From positions 1-64,000 of the forward strand of contig NZ_JABXYJ010000010.1 of assembly GCF_013377855.1 (NCBI RefSeq): DNA of 64,000 nucleotides, read 5' to 3'. A program made the position numbers and the translations under genes. Position 1 is the first letter of the stretch; the number at the start of each line of letters is the position of its first letter. The stretch comes from Cognatundibacterium oligocarboniphilum. GTDB lineage: Bacteria > Pseudomonadota > Gammaproteobacteria > Burkholderiales > Burkholderiaceae_D. This document shows positions 1-9,591 of the stretch, one piece after another. Below the pieces are notes generated by a model that was not told the DNA's origin, did not search any database, and saw only the letters and a program-made list of their open reading frames with translations.

Positions 1-28
1 TGGTGCGCTCGAACTTACCTTTTGCCAT
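1..28 (-). CDS. tuf: Elongation factor Tu, first 9 codons (partial)
   Basis: The reverse complement of the first 28 bases reads MAKGKFERT, the invariant start of bacterial EF-Tu. A GAAGGAAG ribosome binding site lies just upstream of the ATG. It follows fusA on the same strand, the usual end of the str operon. The rest of the gene is outside the window. Confidence 0.93.
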
Positions 29-68
29 TTTATTCTTCCTTCAAAAAGAACGATTTATCAATAAGATG

Positions 69-95
69 CCTGCCCCGGCATGGGGCAGGTTTTTT
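69..95 (+). terminator. Stem-loop with U-tract between fusA and tuf, reading on the plus strand
   Basis: CCTGCCCC (69-76) pairs perfectly with GGGGCAGG (82-89) across a 5-base loop, followed by six T on the plus strand. In the direction of fusA-tuf transcription the run precedes the stem as A, so it is not a normal terminator for the operon. It would stop antisense transcription coming out of tuf, or act as a processing hairpin between fusA and tuf. Confidence 0.6.
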
Positions 96-109
96 CAGAT
101 ACCTGGAGA

Positions 110-2215
110 TTACTTCGCTTTCGCTGTAACGATCGCGTCGATCACATTCTTCGGTGCTTCAGAGTAGTGCTTGAATTCCATTGTGTAAGTTGCACGACCT
201 TGCGTTGCAGAACGCAGGGAAGTCGAGTAACCGAACATTTCGGACAGTGGCACTTCAGCTTTAATGATTTTGCCGCCGCCGCCTGGAATTTCATCCATAC
301 CCTGAACCATACCACGACGGGAAGACAGGTCACCCATCACGGTACCGGCGTAGTCTTCTGGCGTTTCTACTTCAACTGCCATCATTGGCTCCAGAATGAC
401 CGGGCTCGCCTTACGGCAGCCGTCCTTGAACGCCATCGAAGCAGCCATGCGGAACGCGTTTTCGTTCGAGTCAACGTCATGGTAAGAACCGAAGAACAGC
501 GTTACTTTAACGTCAACCACCGGGTAACCAGCCAGAACACCGGAATTCAGTGTTTCGATTACGCCTTTTTCTACCGCAGGGATGTATTCGCGCGGAACTG
601 TACCACCCTTGATTGCGTCAACGAATTCAAAACCTTTACCTGGTTCTTGCGGTTCGATCTTCAGAACAACGTGACCGTACTGACCGCGACCACCCGACTG
701 CTTAACGAATTTACCTTCGATTTCTTCGCATGTTTTGCGGATTGTTTCGCGGTACGCAACCTGTGGCTTACCAACAGTTGCTTCCACGTTGAATTCGCGC
801 TTCATACGGTCAACAATAATTTCCAGGTGCAGCTCACCCATACCGCCGATGATCGTCTGACCGGATTCTTCGTCAGTTTTTACGCGGAAAGAAGGATCTT
901 CCTGCGCCAGACGATTCAGTGCCAGGCCCATTTTTTCCTGGTCAGCCTTAGTTTTAGGCTCGACAGCCTGCTGAATCACTGGCTCTGGGAACACCATTTT
1001 TTCCAGAGTGATGATCGCGGAAGGATCACACAGTGTTTCACCGGTTGTCGCGTCTTTGAGACCAACTGCCGCAGCGATATCGCCGGCGCGGACTTCTTTG
1101 ATTTCTTCACGCTGGTTAGCATGCATCTGCAGAATACGACCCAGGCGTTCTTTCTTGCCCTTGATCGGGTTGTAAACGGTATCGCCAGAATTAATCGTGC
1201 CGGAATACACGCGGAAGAAGATCAACTGACCAACGAATGGATCGGTCATGATCTTGAACGCCAGCGCTGCGAATTTTTCATCATCAGCTGCTTTACGTGT
1301 TGTAGGCTGATCATCTTCATCCGTACCAGCAACCGGTGGAATATCCACTGGGGATGGCAGGTATTCGACCACCGCATCCAGCATGGCCTGCACGCCTTTG
1401 TTTTTAAACGCAGTACCGCACATCATCGGAACGATTTCAGACGCGATAGTACGCTGACGCAAAGCCTGCTTGATTTCAGCTTCGGACAAATCGCCTTCTT
1501 CCAGGTATTTGTTCATCAACTCTTCGCTGGCTTCGGCAGCTGCCTCAACCATTTTTTCGCGCCATTCAGCAGCCTGATCAGCCAGTTCTGCAGGAATATC
1601 ACGATAATCGAACTTCATACCCTGAGACGCATCATCCCAGATAATCGCTTTCATCTTGACCAGATCGACTACGCCCAGGAAGTTTTCTTCCGCGCCGATA
1701 GGAATCTGAATGGCGATAGGATTGGCTTTCAGACGGGCACGCATCTGCTCGTAAACTTTGAAGAAGTTGGCGCCGGTACGATCCATCTTATTCACGAATG
1801 CCAGACGTGGCACTTTGTACTTGTTAGCCTGACGCCATACGGTTTCAGACTGTGGCTGCACACCACCCACTGCGCAATAAACCATGCAAGCGCCGTCGAG
1901 AACGCGCATAGAACGTTCAACTTCGATTGTGAAGTCCACGTGGCCCGGCGTATCAATGATGTTGATACGGTGCTCAGGGAAGTTGTTTGCCATGCCCTTC
2001 CAGTGGCAAGTCGTTGCCGCGGAAGTAATGGTAATACCGCGTTCCTGCTCTTGCTCCATCCAGTCCATGGTAGCGGCGCCGTCATGCACTTCACCGATCT
2101 TGTGATTTACACCGGTGTAGAACAGTACGCGTTCCGTGGTCGTTGTTTTACCTGCGTCGATGTGAGCGGAAATACCGATATTACGGTAGCGCTCAATGGG
2201 GGTCTTACGGGCCAT
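110..2215 (-). CDS. fusA: Elongation factor G
   Basis: This 701-residue protein is the ribosomal translocase GTPase EF-G. It starts [20 protein letters not shown] and carries the G1 loop AHIDAGKTT near residue 18, the DTPGHVDF G3 motif near 88 and NKMD near 142. The full-length C-terminal domains end in VTAKAK. The length matches the family. It is the third gene of the str operon, 128 bases after rpsG, with tuf 82 bases downstream. A 728-codon open frame on the opposite strand is only the mirror of this highly conserved gene. Confidence 0.98.
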   Translation of the reverse strand: MARKTPIERYRNIGISAHIDAGKTTTTERVLFYTGVNHKIGEVHDGAATMDWMEQEQERGITITSAATTCHWKGMANNFPEHRINIIDTPGHVDFTIEVERSMRVLDGACMVYCAVGGVQPQSETVWRQANKYKVPRLAFVNKMDRTGANFFKVYEQMRARLKANPIAIQIPIGAEENFLGVVDLVKMKAIIWDDASQGMKFDYRDIPAELADQAAEWREKMVEAAAEASEELMNKYLEEGDLSEAEIKQALRQRTIASEIVPMMCGTAFKNKGVQAMLDAVVEYLPSPVDIPPVAGTDEDDQPTTRKAADDEKFAALAFKIMTDPFVGQLIFFRVYSGTINSGDTVYNPIKGKKERLGRILQMHANQREEIKEVRAGDIAAAVGLKDATTGETLCDPSAIITLEKMVFPEPVIQQAVEPKTKADQEKMGLALNRLAQEDPSFRVKTDEESGQTIIGGMGELHLEIIVDRMKREFNVEATVGKPQVAYRETIRKTCEEIEGKFVKQSGGRGQYGHVVLKIEPQEPGKGFEFVDAIKGGTVPREYIPAVEKGVIETLNSGVLAGYPVVDVKVTLFFGSYHDVDSNENAFRMAASMAFKDGCRKASPVILEPMMAVEVETPEDYAGTVMGDLSSRRGMVQGMDEIPGGGGKIIKAEVPLSEMFGYSTSLRSATQGRATYTMEFKHYSEAPKNVIDAIVTAKAK

Positions 2216-2343
2216 AGGATATTCCTAAATCTTTTAATGGACAAAACCGAGCGCAATTTTTTGTGAAAATCGCGCCCGGCCTGATTCAAAATACTTGCCA
2301 GAGCCATTGCATAAAAACATACAACAGCTCCCTGCACTTACTC

Positions 2344-2814
2344 TTAGAAGCGGAAGTGAGAGAAGGCCTTGTTGGCTTCAGCCATACGATGGACTTCGTC
2401 ACGCTTCTTCATTGCACCGCCGCGACCTTCTGCGGCTTCCAACAACTCACCAGCCAAACGCAATGGCATGGATTTTTCGCTGCGCTTGTTAGCAGCTTCA
2501 CGCAGCCAGCGCATAGACAGTGCTAAGCGACGGACTGGGCGAACTTCAACCGGAACCTGGTAGTTTGCACCACCAACGCGGCGGGATTTAACTTCCACCA
2601 GTGGCTTGGCATTGTTGATCGCCAGAGCAAATACTTCCAGCGGATCTTTGCCGGATTTTTGCTGAATCTGATCAAATGCACCGTAGATGATGCCTTCAGC
2701 AACAGATTTCTTGCCGGACAACATCAATACGTTAACAAATTTTGCTACTTCTACATTGCCGAATTTTGGATCCGGCAAAATGTCCCGTTTCGGGACTTCA
2801 CGACGACGTGGCAT
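2344..2814 (-). CDS. rpsG: 30S ribosomal protein S7
   Basis: The 156-residue product begins [19 protein letters not shown], typical of betaproteobacterial S7, which organises the 3' domain of 16S rRNA. A longer frame would add five residues (MKGIE), but the ATG at 2814 has an AAGGAA ribosome binding site about 8 bases upstream, so I start there. The 142-base gap to rpsL is in the position where enterobacterial str mRNA carries the S7 autoregulatory site; whether this leader does so is not visible from sequence alone. Confidence 0.97.
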   Translation of the reverse strand: MPRRREVPKRDILPDPKFGNVEVAKFVNVLMLSGKKSVAEGIIYGAFDQIQQKSGKDPLEVFALAINNAKPLVEVKSRRVGGANYQVPVEVRPVRRLALSMRWLREAANKRSEKSMPLRLAGELLEAAEGRGGAMKKRDEVHRMAEANKAFSHFRF

Positions 2815-2956
2815 TTCTATTCCTTTCAATCTTCAGTTGAGCGTCAGGTAACATTTTTACCGACCCTCGCGGCAGACCATCATAGTCAGCCACTTACTCG
2901 ACCCATTCCGATCGACACTGAACCGTAAAGCTTACGGTGATTAAATGACGGGTTAA

Positions 2957-3340
2957 TTACTTCTTAGCAGCCTTAGCACGCTTCGCACCATATTTGGAGC
3001 GGGCTTGCTTACGGTCTTTAACACCCTGGGTATCCAAAGCACCGCGGACCATGTGATAACGCACACCCGGCAAATCTTTTACACGGCCGCCGCGGATCAG
3101 CACGACACTGTGTTCTTGCAAGTTGTGGCCTTCACCGCCGATATACGAAATGACTTCGAAACCGTTGGTCAGACGAACTTTGGCAACTTTACGCAAAGCC
3201 GAGTTAGGCTTTTTCGGAGTTGTCGTATAAACGCGGGTGCAAACCCCACGTTTCTGCGGGCTGTTTTCCAGCGCCGGCGATTTGCTCTTAACCACAGCGG
3301 AGACGCGTGGCTGGCGAATCAGTTGATTGATGGTTGGCAT
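2957..3340 (-). CDS. rpsL: 30S ribosomal protein S12
   Basis: The product starts [12 protein letters not shown] and contains [18 protein letters not shown] and [13 protein letters not shown], the two loops that carry Lys43 and Lys88. Both lysines are present, so the streptomycin-sensitive form is expected. The frame extends 23 codons upstream, but that part is unlike S12, so I use the ATG at 3340. It is the first gene of the str operon here: the next gene upstream (3812) is divergent and unrelated, so rpoBC does not directly precede it. Confidence 0.97.
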   Translation of the reverse strand: MPTINQLIRQPRVSAVVKSKSPALENSPQKRGVCTRVYTTTPKKPNSALRKVAKVRLTNGFEVISYIGGEGHNLQEHSVVLIRGGRVKDLPGVRYHMVRGALDTQGVKDRKQARSKYGAKRAKAAKK

Positions 3341-3811
3341 CGTTTTTAATCCAACAAAATACAACGTTAATACAAACCCGGAAACGGTTGCCCGGGAACT
3401 CAAAATCATTTGTCCATGCCTGAAAAATCCCAGACACGCCCGCTCAGGCTGCCTGCTTTTTCAGCACCTTTCTGACCTGATTAATCAGTCAGTCCGGAGC
3501 TGGAACACGCAAACCCAAAATCGAGAACTCGCAATTTTATTTGGTATTATCCAGACCTGTCAATGATTTTCGCTTGGCCTGCATGGATGGGAATACGGTC
3601 AGGACAGCTTTTCAGGGTATGAAATTTTCCTGAAAAATCAAGTATTTCCGCGTTTTCCGTTCATTTTGGACGCTGCCGGGCGGACGGTGAATCCTGTCGG
3701 TGCCGCGGCAGCAATGATTCTCCCTGAAGCGCCTTAAATCATTTATATTTACGCCCTTCTTTCTGACAGGCGCGGGTTGCGGCAGTTATTTGCCGGCAAC
3801 AGGCCGCCTTA
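3341..3811. other. Divergent intergenic region with the str operon leader
   Basis: This 471-base gap separates rpsL (minus) from the phosphoethanolamine-transferase-like gene (plus). It contains the str promoter at 3534-3563, hence a leader of roughly 185 bases ahead of rpsL. Inverted pairs include CTGATTAATCAG near 3477-3488 and TTTTCAGG/CCTGAAAA at 3609-3636. No open frame of gene quality is visible. Confidence 0.6.
3534..3563 (-). promoter_or_regulatory. Sigma-70 promoter of the str operon
   Basis: On the minus strand TTGACA (3563-3558) is followed after 18 bases by TAAAAT (3539-3534). The -35 is a perfect match and the -10 differs by one base. Transcription should start near 3527. Confidence 0.8.
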
Positions 3812-5704
3812 TTGGATGCTTTCCTGATATCTGCCATGCGTTCCCTGTTCCGTCCCGGCCCGGCCATATTACTGTTTAGCTATTTATTGCTATCCATCGT
3901 GCCCTTTTTTCCCATGCTGCTGGGCAAACCGGTCGGAGATGGCTGGCTGATCGCGGCGACCGAGGCGATCTGCTGGTTGGTGCTGTGGGCACTGTTTCAG
4001 CATCCCCGCTGGTTTCATTATGTGTTGCTGCCGGCGATGTGGGCGGTGCCGGTAGAAATTTATCTGCGTTTGTATTTCGGCCAGGGCATTTCAACGCACC
4101 ATCTGGGGATCATGCTGGAAACCAGCCCGAAGGAGGCTGCCGAATTTTTAGGTTACAAAGCCTGGCTGTTGCTGCTGCTGGCCGTGTCGGTCACAGGCTG
4201 GTGGTGGGGGTTGTTGCAGATTGCGCGCCGCCATGATGTGCTGCGCTGGACACACGGCAGCCGCTGGCTGTTGCTGGCACTGTTTGCAGCGGGCGCCGGC
4301 GTCTGGACATATGGCGAATATGTCGGGGTGCAGACACAGAAACCGGATGCCGGCATTGCGGCGAGTCAGCAAGAGGATGCGCACGCTGACAATGGCGCCG
4401 GCAAAGCCGCTTCCGGCCATGCGCTCAGCAATCCGCTGGTTGAGCAATTACGACTGGCGGCGACCAGGCAGATCGGTCCTTTGCCGCACTGGGCCAGGAT
4501 TCCGTATGACGACGGTTTGCTGGCGCGCAGCTGGCCGTTCGGGTTGGCATTGCGGATTGCCGATTTCTGGCACGAACGGCAATATCTGCATGATCTGGCG
4601 GAAAAAAGCCGCGCCTTCCGCTTTAATGCACATCTGCAAGGTGATCCGAATCTGCCGCAGACGGTGCTGATGGTGATCGGTGAATCATCCCGTTTTGACC
4701 GCTGGCAGATTAATGGCTATGACAGGGAAACCAACCCGCTGCTGTCGCTGGAAGAAAATCTGGTCAGTTTCAGCGATATGGTCAGCGCGGTGTCCGCCAC
4801 CCGTCTTTCAGTTCCGATTATTGTGTCGCGCAAGCCGGCAGCGCAGAGTCTGAAAGCCGGCTTTGCCGAAAAATCTTTTCTGACTGCTTTTAAGGAAGCC
4901 GGATTCAAAACCTTCTGGATTTCTAATCAGATGAGCTTTGGTCAGTTTGACACGCCGACTTCGGTTTTTGCGAATGAGGCGGATGTCACGCAGTTCCTGA
5001 ATCTGGGTGGGTTTACCAATAACTCCAATCTGGACGATGTGCTGCTGGAACCCATGAGCCGCGCATTGCAGGATCGTGCGCCGAAAAAGCTGATCGTGCT
5101 GCATACGCTGGGCAATCACTGGAATTACAGTCACCGCCACCCCGGAGAATACGATCACTGGAAGCCGTCGCTGTACGGTATCGACAATCCGGCTTATACC
5201 GATCTGAAAAACAAGGAAGCGCTGAACAACAGTTACGACAATTCGATTCTGTACACGGACTGGATTTTGTCGGAACTGATCCAGCGCCTGAAGGCCAGCG
5301 ATCAGATCACATCCATGATGTACGTGTCCGATCATGGACAGACGCTGTATGACGGTACCTGCAATCTGGCATTTCATGGACATAACACGCAGTATGAGTT
5401 TCACATTCCGGCATTCATCTGGTATTCCGACGCCTATCAGCAACTATATCCGGAAAAGATCAAACAGTTGCAACTGCACCGGAAATCCCGCCTGTCGACT
5501 GAAAATGTGTTTCACACGCTGCTCGACATGGGCAATGTGCGCTATCCCGATGAGCGTCTGGAATGGAGCATCCTGAACAGGAAATGGCGTGCCCACACCC
5601 GCTATGTCGACAGCTACGGCTGGAGTAATTATGACAATGCCAGCTTCCGCAGCGACTGCCGTGAAGTCATCGATAGGAAAACGCCGCTGCAGCAGGAGAA
5701 ATAA
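3812..5704 (+). CDS. Phosphoethanolamine transferase-like / sulfatase-fold membrane enzyme
   Basis: This 630-residue protein has about five hydrophobic segments in its first 170 residues, a linker, and an exported alkaline-phosphatase-fold domain. The domain shows VLMVIGESSRFDRWQINGYDR (near 285), a candidate nucleophile Thr in SATRLSVP (near 330), LHTLGNHWNY and VSDHGQTLYDG (near 505). These are the landmarks of EptA/CptA enzymes that move phosphoethanolamine from phosphatidylethanolamine onto lipid A or LPS core. The sequence sits between EptA and CptA types, so the acceptor is not assigned. An in-frame ATG at 3836 is an alternative start; neither has a clear ribosome binding site. Confidence 0.82.
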   Translation: MDAFLISAMRSLFRPGPAILLFSYLLLSIVPFFPMLLGKPVGDGWLIAATEAICWLVLWALFQHPRWFHYVLLPAMWAVPVEIYLRLYFGQGISTHHLGIMLETSPKEAAEFLGYKAWLLLLLAVSVTGWWWGLLQIARRHDVLRWTHGSRWLLLALFAAGAGVWTYGEYVGVQTQKPDAGIAASQQEDAHADNGAGKAASGHALSNPLVEQLRLAATRQIGPLPHWARIPYDDGLLARSWPFGLALRIADFWHERQYLHDLAEKSRAFRFNAHLQGDPNLPQTVLMVIGESSRFDRWQINGYDRETNPLLSLEENLVSFSDMVSAVSATRLSVPIIVSRKPAAQSLKAGFAEKSFLTAFKEAGFKTFWISNQMSFGQFDTPTSVFANEADVTQFLNLGGFTNNSNLDDVLLEPMSRALQDRAPKKLIVLHTLGNHWNYSHRHPGEYDHWKPSLYGIDNPAYTDLKNKEALNNSYDNSILYTDWILSELIQRLKASDQITSMMYVSDHGQTLYDGTCNLAFHGHNTQYEFHIPAFIWYSDAYQQLYPEKIKQLQLHRKSRLSTENVFHTLLDMGNVRYPDERLEWSILNRKWRAHTRYVDSYGWSNYDNASFRSDCREVIDRKTPLQQEK

Positions 5705-5781
5705 AGCGGCGCCGCTGTCGTCACCGGTCGTCGCCGATCTCGCATACCTGTCAATGCAGGACTACATGACGATGCCGTAAG

Positions 5782-5798
5782 CATCCGATTGCCGGATG
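5782..5798. repeat. Short inverted repeat after the transferase gene
   Basis: CATCCG (5782-5787) pairs with CGGATG (5793-5798) over a 5-base loop. There is no T run. It is REP-like in appearance and may protect the 3' end of the upstream mRNA. Confidence 0.3.
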
Positions 5799-5827
5799 AG
5801 GCGGCTTTCGGGATGACTGAAAACAGG

Positions 5828-5849
5828 AATATACTCCCCCCAGTATATT
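5828..5849. promoter_or_regulatory. CsoR/RcnR/FrmR-type operator palindrome
   Basis: AATATACT and AGTATATT are perfect 8-base arms around six C. On the other strand the core is TACT-GGGGGG-AGTA, the layout known for operators of the CsoR/RcnR/FrmR family, which sense metals or formaldehyde. It lies 106 bases upstream of the Mla-like operon. No gene of that regulator family is in the window. Confidence 0.55.
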
Positions 5850-5868
5850 TTCAAGCCCTTTATTTATT

Positions 5869-5889
5869 TGGGCGACAGCCCATTTTTTT
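5869..5889 (+). terminator. Possible weak terminator/attenuator upstream of the Mla-like operon
   Basis: TGGGC (5869-5873) pairs with GCCCA (5878-5882), followed by seven T. An upstream GCCC (5855-5858) could pair with the same GGGC instead, giving two mutually exclusive hairpins. The stem is only 5 bp, so this is tentative. Confidence 0.35.
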
Positions 5890-5954
5890 ATGGATACTCC
5901 CTGATTATTGATTCAACCCAGGAAGATCTCCGGCGCCGGAGGTGAATAATCCGG

Positions 5955-7139
5955 ATGCGATTGGCGGCATTTGCTTCATTGCAGCAAAAGCATGATCTCG
6001 CGTACACTCATGGGATGCGATCTGTGACCTCTCCCACTCTGCGTATCAGCCAGTCAAGTCCGGCGACAGTGACTATCTCCGGCGACTGGACCGTGCATGC
6101 GCTGACCGACGGACATTGTCTGCACAATCTGCATGCTGAGCTGCTCAGCTGCCAGCAACGCAGCGACCCGATCTGGGATTTATGCGGCGTCAATGCGCTC
6201 GATCATACCGGCGCGCAGGTGCTGTGGCATGCCTGGCAATGCCGGCGCCCGGCACAGCTGCGGGTACATGCAAACCATCAGGGAATTTTTGAACGGCTGG
6301 AGCAGGTCAGCCAGCGTCCGCTGCCGAAGCCACCGAAACAGCGGCTCAACAGCATCATGCAACTCGGCATGGTGATGCTCGGTTTCTTCAGTCATGCGCG
6401 CGACCTGCTGACCCTCTTGGGACAGCTGATTTTTGATCTGGGCCGTTTCCTGCGCCATCCGCTGCGCGGCCCCTGGAAGGAGCTCTCCGCCAATCTGTAT
6501 CGCATGGGTGCGCAGGCGCTCGGCATCACGGCGCTGGTCGGCATCCTGATCGGCATCGTGCTGTCTTATCTGTCGGCGCAACAGCTGCGTACTTTTGGCG
6601 GCGATCTGTTCATCGTGAATATTCTCGGCATGAGTATTATCCGCGAGCTGGGGCCGATGCTGGCGGCGATTCTGGTGGCGGGCCGTTCCGGTTCCGCCAT
6701 CACGGCCCAGCTCGGCGTCATGCGGGTCACCGAAGAGCTCGACGCCATGAGGGTCATGGGTATTCCGCACGGCTTCCGGCTGATCATGCCGAAAGTACTG
6801 GCGCTGGCGCTGGCCATGCCCTTGCTGGTGATCTGGACCGATGTGATGGCGCTGATCGGCGGCATGATTTCGGCACAGGCGCTGCTCGGTATGACGCCGG
6901 AATTTTTCGTTTATAAATTGCCGGAAGCGGTGCCGCTGCTGAATTACTGGATCGGCCTCGGCAAAGGCGTTACGTTTGGTATCCTGATTGCACTGATCGC
7001 CTGCCACTTCGGCCTGCGTATCGAACCGAACACCGAGAGTCTCGGACGCGGCACCACCGGTTCGGTAGTCATTGCAATTACTGTCGTGATTATCGCGGAT
7101 GCGGTGTTTGCCATCATTTTCAGCAAGGTGGGTTACTGA
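5955..7139 (+). CDS. STAS-MlaE fusion: lipid ABC transporter permease
   Basis: The first ~110 residues look like a STAS/MlaB-type domain (SGDWTVHALTDG, DLCGVNALDHTGAQVLWHAW). The rest is a MlaE permease with ELGPMLAAILVAGRSGSAITAQLG and five or so membrane spans, ending IFSKVGY. The system moves phospholipid between inner and outer membranes. The fusion places in one chain what E. coli encodes as MlaB and MlaE. The start is either 5955 or the ATG at 6015 (MRSVTSPT). It abuts the ATPase gene, so the two are translationally coupled. Confidence 0.88.
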   Translation: MRLAAFASLQQKHDLAYTHGMRSVTSPTLRISQSSPATVTISGDWTVHALTDGHCLHNLHAELLSCQQRSDPIWDLCGVNALDHTGAQVLWHAWQCRRPAQLRVHANHQGIFERLEQVSQRPLPKPPKQRLNSIMQLGMVMLGFFSHARDLLTLLGQLIFDLGRFLRHPLRGPWKELSANLYRMGAQALGITALVGILIGIVLSYLSAQQLRTFGGDLFIVNILGMSIIRELGPMLAAILVAGRSGSAITAQLGVMRVTEELDAMRVMGIPHGFRLIMPKVLALALAMPLLVIWTDVMALIGGMISAQALLGMTPEFFVYKLPEAVPLLNYWIGLGKGVTFGILIALIACHFGLRIEPNTESLGRGTTGSVVIAITVVIIADAVFAIIFSKVGY

Positions 7140-7930
7140 TGGATGTGGATCATGTCATCGAAGTTGAGGATCTGCGCACCCAGTTTGGCCGCGCCGTGGT
7201 GCATGACCATCTGAACCTGAATGTGCGGCGCGGTGAAATCCTGTCCATCGTGGGTGGCTCCGGCACCGGAAAAACCGTGCTGATGCGGCAGATGCTGGGG
7301 CTGGAAATACCGCGCCGCGGCACTATCCGGGTACTGGGCGAAGACCTGCATGCCTCGCAGTCAGCGCATTTCGATGAACTGCGCAAACGTTCCGGCATGC
7401 TGTTCCAGCATGGTGCGCTGTATTCGGCGCTGAGCGTATTCGACAATATTGCGCAGCCGATGCGGGAATTGCGCAAACTGCCGCCAGCGCTGATCCGCGA
7501 CCTGGTCTATCTGAAACTGCATATGGTGGGTATCAGCTTTGAACACGCGCAGAAAATGCCGGCCGATTTATCCGGCGGCATGATCAAGCGCATTGCGCTG
7601 GCGCGCGCGCTGGCGCTCGACCCGGAGCTGCTGTTTCTCGACGAACCGACCGCCGGGCTCGACCCCGACCGCTCCGATAGTTTTGTCGGGCTGATCCAGT
7701 CGCTGCATCAGCAGCTACGACTCACCGTCGTCATGGTCACGCATGATCTGGATAGCCTGTTTGCGCTTTCCAGCCGGATCGCGGTACTGGCTGAAAAAAA
7801 AGTAATCGTGGTCGGCACACCGCAGGAAGTGGTGCAGTTCGATCATCCGTTCATACAACGCTTCTTCCTTGGCGGCCGTGGCCGGCGCGCCATGGAAGTT
7901 CTGTCCCCTGTTCCATATTGGGAAAATTAG
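7139..7930 (+). CDS. MlaF-like ABC transporter ATP-binding protein
   Basis: This 263-residue ATPase has a Walker A GGSGTGKT (39-46), signature LSGGMIKRIALARAL (near 145) and Walker B LLFLDEPTAGLDPD (near 165), followed by the switch histidine in VTHDLDSL. The Met-Ile-Lys signature is typical of MlaF/Ttg2A. Its ATG at 7139 shares one base with the TGA of the permease gene. It powers lipid movement together with the flanking permease and MCE genes. Confidence 0.92.
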   Translation: MDVDHVIEVEDLRTQFGRAVVHDHLNLNVRRGEILSIVGGSGTGKTVLMRQMLGLEIPRRGTIRVLGEDLHASQSAHFDELRKRSGMLFQHGALYSALSVFDNIAQPMRELRKLPPALIRDLVYLKLHMVGISFEHAQKMPADLSGGMIKRIALARALALDPELLFLDEPTAGLDPDRSDSFVGLIQSLHQQLRLTVVMVTHDLDSLFALSSRIAVLAEKKVIVVGTPQEVVQFDHPFIQRFFLGGRGRRAMEVLSPVPYWEN

Positions 7931-7937
7931 GAAAGCC

Positions 7938-8891
7938 ATGGAAAACCGTTCACATGCCCTGATTGCTGGCTTATTCACCCTAGCGCTGATCGTGCTGGCA
8001 ACCCTGCTGGCGATCTGGCTGGGACGCGATAAAATCCAGCGGGTCCCTTACATAATCGTGACCAAAACCGCCGTTTCCGGCCTGAATCTGCAGGCGGCGG
8101 TGCGCTATAAAGGTATTAAGGTCGGCAATGTCACCGACATCGATTTTGACGCCAGAACACCCGGCCAGATCATCCTGCGACTGGAAGTGCTGCCGGATAC
8201 GCCGGTAACCCGTTCCACCTTTGCCACGCTCGCGTATCAGGGGGTGACCGGCATTGCTTTTGTGCAGCTCGACGATGATCCGCAATCCACACAAGCTTTG
8301 CTGCAGGCGCAGGCCGACGACGCGCCGCCGCGGATTCCGCTGCGTCCCGGCACGCTGCAGACACTGGAGCAGCACGGTCTGGCCATCCTGACCCAGACCG
8401 AAGAGCTGACCCGCCGCCTGAACAGCCTGCTGGATCCGCAGAACCAGAAAACCATCATCAGCAGCATTGATAACGTGAACAAGGCCGCGCTCGCCTGGCA
8501 GGCAATGCCGGCGCGGCTGGAGCCGGGACTGGCGCAATTGCCGGTCTTGATGAGCGAGACACAGCAGACGCTGCAATCAGTGCATCACCTGTCCGACAAT
8601 GCCGCCCAACTGAGCCGCAGCCTGACGCAACTCAGCGACCAGCTGCAAACTGCGGACGGGCCGGTCGCCCGCTTTAACACGGCGCTGGACCAGATCAACC
8701 GCGGCATCGTCAGCGATACCCTGCCGCGCATCCAGAGCCTGGCCGGCGAGGCGCGCAGCAGCCTGCGCTCACTGAACCGTACTGCCGAGACGCTCAACGA
8801 ACGGCCGCAAAGCCTGCTGTTCGGCTCTCCGGCAACACCGCCCGGTCCCGGCGAAACCGGTTTTACCGCTCCCCGCTCTGCCTCCCGTTAA
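7938..8891 (+). CDS. MCE-domain (MlaD-like) lipid-binding protein
   Basis: The 317-residue product begins MENRSHALIAGLFTLALIV with one N-terminal membrane anchor (about 8-30). An MCE domain follows (VPYIIVTKTAVSGLNLQAAVRYKGIKVGNVTDI), then a long helical, Gln/Leu-rich C-terminal region that may form a periplasmic barrel or needle as in PqiB/YebT/LetB-type or Mce proteins. A frame of 23 more codons exists, but the ATG at 7938 follows AGGAAA, so I start there. It is longer than E. coli MlaD (183 residues). Confidence 0.9.
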   Translation: MENRSHALIAGLFTLALIVLATLLAIWLGRDKIQRVPYIIVTKTAVSGLNLQAAVRYKGIKVGNVTDIDFDARTPGQIILRLEVLPDTPVTRSTFATLAYQGVTGIAFVQLDDDPQSTQALLQAQADDAPPRIPLRPGTLQTLEQHGLAILTQTEELTRRLNSLLDPQNQKTIISSIDNVNKAALAWQAMPARLEPGLAQLPVLMSETQQTLQSVHHLSDNAAQLSRSLTQLSDQLQTADGPVARFNTALDQINRGIVSDTLPRIQSLAGEARSSLRSLNRTAETLNERPQSLLFGSPATPPGPGETGFTAPRSASR

Positions 8892-8952
8892 CTGCAACTG
8901 CCCCATGCACGCCATATTCATGAATCCAGCACAGCGAGTAAGGAACACGACC

Positions 8953-9564
8953 ATGTCACTCTCACGTTTCTGCCACGGCGCAACGGCCCTTGTCTTCAGC
9001 TGGCTGCTGCTGTTGCTCGGCGGCTGCGCCGGTACAACCGCAGCGCCGAAACAGAGCTACGACTTCGGCGCATTTCAGCAGGCCACCGTGCCGGATACCC
9101 GGCTGCAGGTGGTTCTGGCCGAGATCCAGACCACACCGGCGCTCGACAGCAATGCCATGCTGTATCGCCTGAATTATGCCAACGGCCAGCAACTGCAGCC
9201 CTATGCGCAGGCACGCTGGGCGATGCCACCGGCGCAACTGCTGGCACAACGGCTGCGCCAGCAGTTTGCAGCACGCGGCAGTCTGCTCGGCAGTCCCGCA
9301 GACGGCGTGGATAAGCTGCCGCAGCTGCGCCTGGAGCTTGAGGAATTTTCCCAGATTTTCACCACGCCGGAGCGCAGCCATGCACAACTCAGTCTGCATG
9401 CGGTGCTGGTCAAAAACCGCCACGTCATCGCGCAGGGCCATTTTGTGCGGCAAACGCCGTCGGCCACGCAAGATGCAGCCGGTGGCGCACAGGCAATGCA
9501 GCAGGCCGCCGACCAGTTGAGCACCGATTTGCTGGACTGGCTCAACAGCCAGCTGCGCCCTTAA
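8953..9564 (+). CDS. ABC-type transport auxiliary lipoprotein (PqiC/YmbA-like)
   Basis: The 203-residue protein has a lipoprotein signal (LLLLLGGC, Cys near residue 22) and the ABC_trans_aux pattern: YDFG near the mature start, PDTRLQVVLAEIQTTPALDSNAMLYRL, then ARWAMPPAQLLAQRLRQQF. Such outer-membrane lipoproteins dock onto MCE proteins of Pqi-type systems. The start is the ATG at 8953 preceded by AAGGAA. It completes a four-gene permease/ATPase/MCE/lipoprotein operon. Confidence 0.86.
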   Translation: MSLSRFCHGATALVFSWLLLLLGGCAGTTAAPKQSYDFGAFQQATVPDTRLQVVLAEIQTTPALDSNAMLYRLNYANGQQLQPYAQARWAMPPAQLLAQRLRQQFAARGSLLGSPADGVDKLPQLRLELEEFSQIFTTPERSHAQLSLHAVLVKNRHVIAQGHFVRQTPSATQDAAGGAQAMQQAADQLSTDLLDWLNSQLRP

Positions 9565-9591
9565 CAACCCCTGTCCGACCGCTATTGATCC

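Noticed and set aside
80-2266. 728-codon open frame on the plus strand
   Set aside because: It is the exact antisense of fusA, whose codon bias keeps the opposite strand open; the translation has no protein-like features.
5782-5798. Terminator for the phosphoethanolamine transferase gene
   Set aside because: The hairpin has only 6-bp arms and no T run; recorded as a repeat only.
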